Source of the DNA: Temnopleurus reevesii
Taxonomy: Eukaryota > Echinodermata > Echinoidea > Temnopleuroida > Temnopleuridae
NCBI GenBank assembly: GCA_036244855.1
Contig: BQKZ01000129.1
Span: 45,450 to 109,449 of the forward strand
Reading direction: 5' to 3'
DNA length: 64,000 nucleotides
Part shown: positions 29,901-42,600 of the stretch, piece by piece
Layout of the letters: the number at the start of each line of letters is the position of its first letter
Numbering within the stretch: position 1 is the stretch's first letter
The notes under the pieces: generated by a model
Seen by the model: only the letters and a program-made list of their open reading frames with translations
Database searches by the model: none
Told to the model about the DNA's origin: nothing
Translations under genes and position numbers: made by a program

Positions 29901-32900
29901 TTTGTTTGTTGTAGACACTTTGGGTGAGAAGAACCCACCTGACGATAGGCTCTCCATTGCCTGGCTTACTCAGCTGGTCAGAGATTATCAAGACAGAAGT
30001 GGTGAGTGACACAGTAAAACTAGCTATAAACCTCATCAAGTATTTCATTATTCAATTGGCAATTCCCTAAACTAGTTCACTTAATGACTATGTTCAGCAC
30101 ACTTTTCTTCTACATATTACATATTACATCAATCTGTGAACTGTCTAATGGAAATCATTTCAGAGCTGTATACGTACAGTGAACATCAGAATAGTTTGCT
30201 TACCTGTTATCACTATTTTACTCCGGGCAATGGGATTATGGTGGGATCAGTGGACCATATCTGTTGTTTTCAGCTTATACACGGATAATGATATGAGATG
30301 GCAGAGAATTCTGACTTAATTGAATAATTCTTGCCTTATCCCAACATGGAAAAAAAATCATTCAATTGATAAATTCTGACTTACATAAGAGCTCACAAAT
30401 CAGATATGAATGATAAACAGGAATGCTCCATTTATAGATGGTCAGTCATATTATACCGCATTGTCCTTACATCAAAGCGACATTGGTTTGAAATGTGACT
30501 CTAGAGTTAAAATAAGAATTAACCTTCTGCGAATCAAAATCAGTTTGTATAAGGGAACATAGTCTTAAATACTTTCTAAATTTTCACCAAAGAATCATTT
30601 TCAACGCTCTAGACATTCTTTTGTAAAGTTCTAAATTGAATTGAATAGAGACAGAGCATTATATAAGCACATTCAGGCTTAGCGCTTGACATTGAGGTAA
30701 AAGAAATGTGAAACCGCAATTTATGATCTCGTGATAAAGTAGTTTTTTCGACACACTAAAAGTCTTCGCTTTCAAGTGTTTGTATCATTGCTACAGAATA
30801 CTTATATTCAAGAAATGTTTGATCTCAATCAGGCAGACATTTTTAAAACCGATAGCCCAGTTTTTGGAGAGATGGCGCTTCAGATATTCAACAACTTTGT
30901 GAGCTGCAGTAAAAGTGTTACCATAATTGAGTTTTTGAATGGCAGATTAGAACATTTTCATAGTTTGTTTAAATAAAATTGATCAAGAAATGGCTTAATT
31001 ATCGCAAAATAAGAAATGACGACAGCATCGCTCTCCCCAGCTCGACCAGGCGTGCGAATCATTAATGCACCATAGGAATGACATGTAATTGTCATTTTTG
31101 AAGCAAAGTATGCCAGAATAAGTGCGAAAATCTTCTCCTAATATCTTACACAGTTATATTTAGGGATGTAGAGTAATTTGTGACTACATCGGCTCGTTTC
31201 ACATAATCCTGACCATTACGAATCTATACCTTTAAGCTTGTCCGAAAATTTGCTCACAATATTTGCTTGACAATGTCCTCTTCTCAGGAGGAGATCCGTC
31301 CCATTGCCAACGCAGTCAACATAATGAGAGAGAAGATGAAATCAATTAAAGTACAGATCCAAGCTACCAGAGCCAACAGGAGCTCCAACATTAACCCTCT
31401 CAGTATGGTTCTACAAGGCGTGATAGACGCTGCTGTCCAAGGAGGCATTAAGATCTACAAAGACGTACGTTTATTTATTTTTTAATCTGTTATTCTTTTA
31501 TGTCTAAATTTGTTCTGGGCCCCGTAACATAAAGGTTTGCGATGAATTGCTAATCTGATAGCGATTGATATCAATCGCAAGTCTATGGAAAATCATGTAC
31601 TAAAGTTTGCAATTGATCGCAAAATCAAATAGCAATTAATCACAAACCTTTATGTTACAGGGCTCAGGAGTACTTATAGCATTAAATTTGGATTGGAGAT
31701 GTGCTTTATGTATTCTGTGTGTTGGTAATATTTCTATTTGCATGCTCTTACTGCTTTAACCTCAACTTATTAAATTGTAATGTAAATAAAATTAATTTAA
31801 AATCCAAGCAAAAGATTGATATTAAGTGGCGACTTGTATAAACTGACTTATCTTTTCTATTATTCTTTATCGTATTGAGACTTGGAGTTTTATTCAGGTG
31901 TGATTATGCTATGATATTTTTAAATAGAAGGTAAATTTTCAAAACTGAAAAGAGGAAATAGGCATTAAGATAGGTTTGAGTTTGTTTTAAAATATGTGCA
32001 AAATTTGGACAAATCCCACTCTGTGCACAGAATAGTCCACTTTTAAAGTTACCTCAATTAATCTAAATGTCCTCGACCAGCAATATGCTTAATTCATAAG
32101 GGCATCAAGAAATTATAAAATGGAGAGTTGTATGTAAAATACAAACTGACTTTGCTTCTGATCTGTGGCAACAACCACAGATAATATTTATATTATTTAA
32201 AGTATTTTTTAATGTTTTTGTGCTTAGGTAGTATCTCATCTCATGTATTTTTTAAAACTGCCATTTTTGTGATTGTTATATGCTGTACAATTGTTGTAAA
32301 TATGTTATATTTCTCATACTCCAGAAGGGGTCGAAAGGAATAAAGTTCAAAGTTCAAAGTTCAAAGTTCAAAGTTCAAACCTCTGGAATTTGATCAGTAA
32401 TATTGACAGATTATGCACAGTTAAACTTGCACTCTGTATTTGTGCAATGTTGACTTGGAGGATTTTTCTATATTTCACTTCAGATGTTCCTGACAGAGGA
32501 GTATGAGGAGAACAATCCCTCTGACAAAGATGTCGTCTACGAGCTCAGGAAACTCATGGTGGATCTGGTAATAAAAAAAAAACTCCAGCATTTTATATTT
32601 CATGAAATATGATCTTTAGGGCACATTTTTGAAAAGAAAAAGAATGAAAGAAAGATGTTTGTGTTTGTAAAGGTAATCAGAAATTATCTCATGAATGTCT
32701 GGAATGTTCCAATTTCAATAGACATTATGTCATTTGCTGATTTATTTAGTCAGTTTGTCTACATATTATCAGGAAAAGTTGCTTGAAACTATCATAGCAA
32801 CCAATTCTAGACAATTAGTACACACTTTCACACTTGTCTTTTTTCACTTCTGTATCTCTGGGGTTCATTTATTGCATGCTACAGTCTCAATTTTGTAATC

Positions 32901-33565
32901 CTGTTTGCAAGTCATATCATACAGTATGTTAAAAATTCATGTGAAATTTGTGAACTACCCAAATGATAAAAAAGAATAATCCTTTCCTTATTTCCATATC
33001 CAAAACTTTCTAACACCATAAAACTAACTAGAAAACCCATAATATTTAACCAAATTAAATAGGATGACGTTCATCTTGTTGAATTGTAAAACAAGGCGAA
33101 TTGAGAGATTGAAGTGAAAAAAAGAAATGTAGAAAAGTTTAAATATGGTTTTTAGATGTGTTTGCTTACACCATTTCCCCCTTCATTTCCCAAAATTAGG
33201 GCCTGTAAAATGTTTCCCCTGTCAATGAGAAAGCTTTGTTCCTATTCATTCTGATGTCCTTATTAGCCCCGTTTTTTAGTATTGCATTACATTGCATGTG
33301 GAGGAATGATTTTAGAAAGGGGCATACTTCTTTAATGCTTGAGTGGTCAGGTGTACATGAAAATGTAACTACCCTTTTGAAAACCATCCCATTTATTTCT
33401 TGCCACAGTTGAAGATGCTGGATGAGGGAATGTTGCTTCATAAAGAACTCTGTTCTGATGACCTTCTAGGATTCCATCTCAATCTAGAGCAGAAGCTTTC
33501 CAAGCTCATGATGTCTTTTGGATTGGTAAGTATGAGTTTATATAATGAATTGATCGATATTGGAA

Positions 33566-33611
<46 letters not shown>

Positions 33612-36600
33612 GGGAAATCTGATTCTTGGTGTGTATCATTTTAGAAGAAGAAGAAATAGGAGGAGGAGGAGAAGGGAGGAAAGAAAGAGAGAAAGAAAGA
33701 AAGAAAGAAAGAGGGAAATCTGATTCTTGGTGTGTATCATTTTAGAAGAAGAAGAAATAGGAGGAGGAGGAGAAGGGAGGAAAGAAAGAGAGAAAGAGAG
33801 GATGTGTCTGGGTTTAAACCTCAAACTAGGATGTACAGGGATGCCAACCAAACATTTTATTATTTTGTCTTTTACATTTACATGAAGTTTCCAACAAACT
33901 CAACACAAGTCATTTATTATTCAGAATACAAAAATATCAATATGCATCCACCTAATGATTTAAAAACCTTCTCATATTCAAATATTTTTGATGTAAAACA
34001 TATTAATTTCTCACTTGTGTAACTGTGCACTAAATCATCTGGTAAATAAGGGCCATGGATAGACAATACCAGTAGACAATTCAAATTTTCATGGAGACAG
34101 GTGCAATGATAATGTTTTGCATTCATGGACATTTATATATCTCAGTACCACAGTAAGGAGCGAAAGAGGATAGAACAATTAAGGAATTCGATTTGTGGTT
34201 AGCATATCTGTAAGGAACTTCTGTAGAAATGGCACACCAAGACACATATTTTCTCTAATAACATTCTAGGGCCAGCCCAGAGTGAATGCCATGGCCAGAC
34301 CTCCATCGAGAGCTCTAGGAGCTACAGCAGTTCCAACAGCCACACCACAAGCAGTCGCTAACATTACATCTGGAACAAGAACATATAGAAGGAATCCATC
34401 AGATACAAACCTCCAACAGTAAGTGCATGAGAGCTCTTCTATGTTTTCTCTTTCCGTCTTCGTGGTTTTGAATGCCATTCATGGGGTCGATTTTCTTCAG
34501 AAAGATCCGTATTGTACTGCTTTTAACACAGGTGAAGGGAATGAGTACCTCATGAGAATATTATTACTTGAAATGCATATGCACTGGGACATTTTAGGTT
34601 TTTAAAAATTCAATTTTACATTTACAGGATGCCATGATTACTAACATTGGCTCTTGTGTTCAGGGATATTCTATTTTCCACCTTTGTTAAATGACTAAAA
34701 AAATGAATTAAGATATACCACTCAAAATAGATTTTCTGAAAAAAGTTGAACAAGAACGCGAAGGCTAACACATGAGTTATAGCAAGATTTTTTATTTTCT
34801 TTTTGTTGTCAATTTAAGGATCATATTGCTTTGGTACATTCAAACTGCTCTAAATTACTCAGTGCATTTTTCTTCTTCTAATCATGTGAAACACTAAATG
34901 CAAAGAATTCAGGAAAATGGAGATACTGCCAAAATGTCACTAAAATGTGACACTGCTATACCTGTACCTCTATTTTTTTAATGTGCTTTTTGTTTTGATC
35001 TCCCTCTCTTTATGCAGACACAGAGATAGGCAAACTAGCAAATTCTACTTTCAAACCCCATCAGTGGACTCAATTCCGGTAATGTATACCAAAGAATAAT
35101 GTGTTATGTATTTTGTGATATATAAATATGCTGGAAATGATTTGATAAATTTGATTTGCATTATTGTGTGAAAGTGCTGAAATATCTATTGCAGAATAAC
35201 CAAGCAAATTAAGCCTTTAATATTCATTTGGCAATAACATTTTGTGAAGTGTGTATTTGATAAAAAGACTGTAAATTTATGGTTGACGTATTTACCTCCG
35301 TCTACCTAGCATGAATTCCCCTCCCCCCAATTTAAAAAAGGAAATGTGGCTCTGTCTATTGGAAATTGCTATTATAATGATACCATTCTGTTATGAATGA
35401 TTTTTTTTTCTGTTGTACTTTACGTACATGTATTTGTGCAGATGTCTGTATTTGATGTATGTTTAGCTAAGGGTTAGATTTAAAAACTTACCCACTGAAT
35501 GGAGGCTATCACAATTCCCTTGTCTATGTGTAATATAACGAATGGTCTTACCTTGTTATTTGGAAAGACTCTACAAAGCAAAATTATGTGATGTGGCACA
35601 ACATGCATGAAAAATAGAAATACAAAGACACAAATATATTTTATTCGAATCAGCATTTTAGGAAATAGTTTCATTTAGAAATTTGCATGAAAGTTATTTG
35701 TAAAGCAGAGAGAAAGCCTCATGGTGGAGATATATTAGTTTCCTATCAACATTTTGATTGGTGTTTTTGTGTCCTATTTGCTCCATGTTTTCCCAATTCT
35801 GTCTCTGTCCTCCAAATTTCAAACTTCATCTCCTGGTCTGTCCTTGCACTGGACTTTTCTCTTCTCATTCTTTTTCCTGTTAGCCTTGCCTTGCAACCTC
35901 TCATTTGCAAATACCTATCAATTTGATCCTGATCCATATTTTTATTATAACAATCTGTTATCTGAACTCGCATGACTTCCATTCCCATCCAATCTTCATA
36001 ATGCATCACCACCCTACTTAAACTCATCACCCATCCATCTATTTTCTTCTTTTAATTTCACTCTTTGGAAAATCTATTATTTTTCATGCACCCGTTATTC
36101 CCATCCCACACCTGAACCTCCATGTGCTCCTCTCTGCACCTCTCTGACCCCCCTGCCTCTTTCCCGCACACCTTGCCAACCCTCCTGCCTACTATAGAGC
36201 CGCACCGAAGGTGGGGGCACGCTGCAGCGTGGTAGAGCCACCATTGCTACCACCACACCCATGTCAGAAGAGGTACAAGAACCCCCTGGAATGCCTCCTC
36301 CTGATATGCCGCCACCACCAAGACCTTCTCCCAATTCCAAGCATCATGTCTCGCATGTAGACCCAGCAACCGGGTACCTCCGCATAAAGCCGGTACATAC
36401 ACGCAGAAATTGCACAGTTGCTCTCACTATAGGAAGACAAAGTTGGCTTTCGGTTATTGATGATTCATGAAGCAAATCACTTGAAATTGATGACATACAA
36501 ACACCTTGTTAGTGGATAATTGGTTGACCTCTCTTTTTTAAGCCATCCACTGTGATGATTACCCTGTTCTGCCAGATTTCTTATTTTGTAAATTTTTCCT

Positions 36601-39600
36601 TTGAGACAAAATGGTTTCAAGAATTGCATTTCATGTTCCATCATAGATATTCTTACAGAAATTAGAATGTGAATCCTATGAATCTGTGCTCTCATATGGA
36701 AATGATGAAGAGTAAAGCTCATTTGTCAAACATTTCACATCTTTGACAATATCAAATTAGATTTCTATTCTTCAGTATCCGATTATCAACTTTGTCTGGA
36801 AGCATTCATATAGGACTCAATTTCACAAGTATTTGGTGGAGTGATGTAAGATATTGACAGAGTCATTACGTAAAGAAAACAGCAAACACAGCAATTGACA
36901 GACTCATTAACTCGGTGCATCTATCAGTGCATTATGAAGTTATCAATCAGACTTTGACTATCCTGCCAGTGATATGTCTGATTCTGCCAACTTACTTCTC
37001 TCATATTTGTGTATGAATATTATCTTTGTGGACACAAAATCTTCTAATGATCAAGCGATTTAAACAATTCATCATCAATTTTATTTGAACCAGATTTAGG
37101 ACGTGGAATTGAGTCTTATAAATGCTGAATTTTAGTCTTCATTTTATTTGTAGATTAGTGATTGTTTAACGTATTCTTTGTTCTAAAATTTTAAGTCATT
37201 TGCCAACTTCTGGCTTTTAATGAAAGTTATTTAGATATTGCAATCTATGCATGGATTTGTCATTGTTTTTAGTATCTATATTGCATGCTTTTGTTTTTCT
37301 ATTGTTTTTACCATTCAATTGCATTCTGATTGTTTTATTTTTTTTGCATTTTGAAATTTGTTTTTGTTTTGTTTATTGTACTAATGCTCAAAACTAATCT
37401 GCTTTGCAAATTTAGAATTCTCTACTTCTTCTGAAAATAGTTGCTACTATGTAGATTTTAAAACAAGATGTTGTACTCCAGCTTTGCTTTGATGTATAAC
37501 CCCAGTGATGTGCATCAATTTACTGTCAGCTGTTATTGTTGTGGGCTTTGCAGATTAATAAATACTCATTCTGCTGTCACAGCATTTCATTTTATATTTG
37601 TCTGAATAACTAGGATCATTATGGAGTGAATATAAGCAGAAATCACTTTTAAGATCCTGTAACATGCATTTAGGTTGTATAGCACGTTTGTGTAAATTTG
37701 CAAATGTCCCCATTTATTGGCTAAAGATTTCACTTTCCGTGTATCATTTGCTGAACTGAACCTCTCTAGAAAACTTCTGTTGATGTCACTGCATGAGGAT
37801 TAAGTGTAAAATCTCTGGGTCTGGTTCTTCTCTGGGACATTTGACTTCCCTCAGACATTCGTGTGCTCACAGTCAATGAAGGAAAATTATATGGACAAAA
37901 TGAAAATTTGAGCAAAATTGGACAATCAGTTAAAAAGCAGTGAATTTTCAAAGTTTTAATTCCTACCTGTGATGGGCATCCTTGACTTGGCAACTTGGGC
38001 AGAAACTGTGATGGCAACATGGAGAACTCCACTGTCTTCATGTTGCCATCACCGATCATGTCAACTCAAGGATGCCCATTAATCAGAGAAATTAAAACTG
38101 TGAAAATACATAACTTAGGAATGTTTTATCCGATTTTGCTCAAATTTTCAGTTTGTTCTTCTTACTTTTCTTTGTTCATAGACAGCAGATGAAGTCCCCT
38201 TTAATGTATTTGAAATGAAGAAATATGCATGGTCCTTTTAACAATGTTTTCATAGATGAATGTTCTTCTTGCACCAACAGTCTCGGAATAGATCTCAATC
38301 TGTCTTTACTCTGGACGCGTCACAGGTACCGGTACACTAAAATCAGCATTTCATTTCAAACATCCAAACAATGAGTAGCATTCAAAATTACATCTTATGC
38401 AAATACATTCACTCATCAAATATTTTAGCTAGATGACATATATTATTTTTTCCTCATTTTTAACACTTATTTACTTTTGTTTATTTATTTTTACATTCAA
38501 TATAGTAATGAATAATATGCTACAATGATAAATCAAATATTATATAATTTGGATTTACAATGAGACTGCTAGGATTCATTTAGAATAATTGCTTATTAGT
38601 CGTCTGACAGGTAGTATCGGTTGAAAAGCTGCAGCACATCTCATTTGCAAGCATTCTATAATTTGGTGAATGTATAATTGCTTTCCATATAGAATATTCT
38701 ACACTCAATCTAACATTTATTTATTCTAAGTTTCTCACTGACAAAGTGCTGTATGAGATATTCACCAAGAAATTACCTGATGAATGAATTAAATGTTTCA
38801 TTTCATGTGAAATTATCTTCTTCTTGGTAGAGAATTCAAGTGATACATTCATTTGACAGAGGTCATTTTATTTCTAAAAGTATGATATCTTAGCTGTTTA
38901 GGAACAAAATGTAATTTGTTGGGGAGTACAAGTTGAATACGAGTCTATATTTACTACCCAACCAAGAAGAGTTTTTTTTTTGTTTATATTAATTCTCAAA
39001 ATGCCAATTGAAATTATTTTTTACCAAATTCAAGTCATACAATTCTAGGAAAACAGAAATTTGCTTTTTGATCAAGTCCATCATGCACACACATAACATC
39101 AAAAATGGAGTCATATTACAAGTAATGTATATGATAAGAATAGCATACATTTATATTTGTCAGGGAAAGGAATTGCCTCAATGTGACATAAGATACCAGC
39201 TTCAAAGTTAGAATCAATCCTGCAATCGTTTAAAATATCTACAATTTATACCCCTTGAAAAGAATTATAATTTAGAGCTATATGATGCATGCAAATCTAC
39301 TTCCAAAACTAAGTTTAAGACAAGAATATTATTCTATGGTATATTCTATTTGCACTATTATTATATCAAAGGGTTAAATCTTGAAAACAGAAAAATGCAT
39401 AACCTCTGGTGCTGTTAATAATAGCAACAAAAAGATTATGTTAAAAGCAAATGGCCAATCTCATTTAGAATGTCTTGATTAAATAGCAGTTCATCCATTT
39501 TTTCACAATCCTTCAATAAAGTTCCTTGAAACTCTTTAAACAATAAATAAACATAAAAATAGATACTGGACACATTGAGTTTTCACTATACTCTTTTAAG

Positions 39601-42600
39601 AAACCTCTGTCGAGAGATAGTGACGCTTTGTTTGGAATTGCCCAGTTACAATAATTAAAAATAAATATACATGCATTGCATTAATTATCATAATTGAGAC
39701 AATTATGTTCATGCATAGTGTACATTGTTAATAGAATTTCATCAAACATGTATTATTTTACTTCTTTTCAAAGATATTTATTCCACTGCATCATTATTTT
39801 TTCTTTGTTTGCATTTTTTTGAAGGACCTACATGTAGTTGGAAACCTAATTCTTCTTACATGATAATTCATCAATTCTTTAAAAATGAGCTTGATGATTT
39901 TCAAGACATTCTTTTTACAGTAAAATAAAAATGTAGGCCTTCTTTTTTTTGTAAACATTAAACTTTTGTGAACTCTTCAAGATGTTTTGGGGGTGAAAGT
40001 AAAATACAAAAGCTGTTATTCTAATATTTTTGGTGCCAATGATTTTGTGTACAGTAAAAGGCCATTGATTCTTCTTCTCAAACTTCCATATTGCCAAAAT
40101 GTAATATTTTACCTTGTATCATCTGGGAAATTTGTTCATACATATTCATATCATGTTTCAAATTTGTCCATGAATATTAATAATATATTCAGGATGAAAG
40201 ACGAGACCATCATGTATACTCCACTGATCACATTTTCCTGGGTTTCACTTTCATGGTATTAACAGGGAGATAGAAAATTCTGACTCTCATTGTATGTCTG
40301 TCTAGTGCATATCATCTGCAGGGCTGTCAACCTAAAATTGTATTCTTTGTCTTTTTCGCCTGGATTAGGGGCCCCGAAACATAAAGTCGGTAATTATTTA
40401 GTATGTAATATATCCACCTGTCAACCTGAAAATATTTTATTATTTAGTTATTTTCAAGAAAACAAGGTGAATATTCCATAGAATTGGGCAGGCTTGTTAT
40501 CCCTGCATCAAAAGTATTCATTCCGGTATAGAGACTCATGAATAAAGAACTATCACAACCCACAGTCGGGGATACCCCTTCTGGTTATGAACATGGTGCA
40601 TGTGCATCCCACTTTGCTTTACACTTTATTTTANCTGCTAGGATTCATTTAGAATAATTGCTTATTAGTCGTCTGACAGGTAGTATCGGTTGAAAAGCTG
40701 CAGCACATCTCATTTGCAAGCATTCTATAATTTGGTGAATGTATAATTGCTTTCCATATAGAATATTCTACACTCAATCTAACATTTATTTATTCTAAGT
40801 TTCTCACTGACAAAGTGCTGTATGAGATATTCACCAAGAAATTACCTGATGAATGAATTAAATGTTTCATTTCATGTGAAATTATCTTCTTCTTGGTAGA
40901 GAATTCAAGTGATACATTCATTTGACAGAGGTCATTTTATTTCTAAAAGTATGATATCTTAGCTGTTTAGGAACAAAATGTAATTTGTTGGGGAGTACAA
41001 GTTGAATACGAGTCTATATTTACTACCCAACCAAGAAGAGTTTTTTTTTTGTTTATATTAATTCTCAAAATGCCAATTGAAATTATTTTTTACCAAATTC
41101 AAGTCATACAATTCTAGGAAAACAGAAATTTGCTTTTGGATCAAGCGTGACACACATTAAAAAAACATTTATTATAATGTAGTTATATTACAAGTATTGC
41201 TTATGATAAGAATAACATACATTTATATTTGTGAGGGAAAGAAATTGCCTCAATGTGACATAAGATACCAGCTTCAAAGTTAGAATCAATCCTGCAATCG
41301 TTTAAAATATCTACAATTTATACCCCTTGAAAAGAATTATAATTTAGAGCTATATGATGCATGCAAATCTACTTCCAAAACTAAGTTTAAGACAAGAATA
41401 TTATTCTATGGTATATTCTATTTGCACTAATATACATGTATCTTAACAAATGGCTAAATCTTGAAAACAGAAAAATGCATAACCTCTGGTGCTGTTAATA
41501 ATAGCAACAAAAAGATTATGTTAAAAGCAAATGGCCAATCTCATTTAGAATGTCTTGATTAAATAGCAGTTCATCCATTTTTTCACAATCCTTCAATAAA
41601 GTTCCTTGAAACTCTTTAAACAATAAATAAACATAAAAATAGATACTGGACACATTGAGTTTTCACTATACTCTTTTAAGAAACCTCTGTCGAGAGATAG
41701 TGACGCTTTGTTTGGAATTGCCTAATTACAATGATTAAAAGATAAATATACATGCATTGCATTAATTATCATAATTGAGACAATTATGTTCATGCATAGT
41801 GTACATTGTTAATAGAATTTCATCAAACATGTATTATTTTACTTCTTTTCAAAGATCTTTATACCACTGAACCATTGTTTTTTCTTTGTTGGCATTTTTT
41901 CGAAGGACCTACATGTAGTTGGAAACCTAATTCTTCTTACATGATAATTCATCAATTCTTTAAAAATGAGCTTGATGATTTTCAAGACATTCTTTTTACA
42001 GTAAAATAAAAATGTAGGCCTTCTTTTTTTTGTAAACATTAAACTTTTGTGAACTCTTCAAGATGTTTTGGGGGTGAAAGTAAAATACAAAAGCTGTTAT
42101 TCTAATATTTTTGGTGCCAATGATTTTGTGTACAGTAAAAGGCCATTGATTCTTCTTCTCAAACTTCCATATTGCCAAAATGTAATATTTTACCTTGTAT
42201 CATCTGGGAAATTTGTTCATACATATTCATAATATGTTTCAAATTTGTCCATGAATATTAATAATATATTCAGGATGAAAGACGAGACCATCATGTATAC
42301 TCCACTGATCACATTTTCCTGGGTTTCATGATATTAACAGGGATTAGAAAATTCTGACTTACATTGTCTGTCTAGTGCACATCATCTGCAGGACTATCAA
42401 ACTAAAATTGTATTCTTTGTCTTTTTTCGCCTGGATTAGGGGCACCAAACATAAGTTGGTAATTTTTCAGTATGTAATATATCCACCTTTCAACCTGAAA
42501 ATATTTTATTATTCAATCTTATTCAAGAAACGGAGGTGAACATGTCATACAATTGGACAGGTGTGTCATCCCTGCAATAAAAGTATTCATTCCGGTATTG

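Noticed and set aside
36374..36375. Alternative donor in exon 34
   Set aside because: Leaves phase 2, which does not fit exon 35 or 36.
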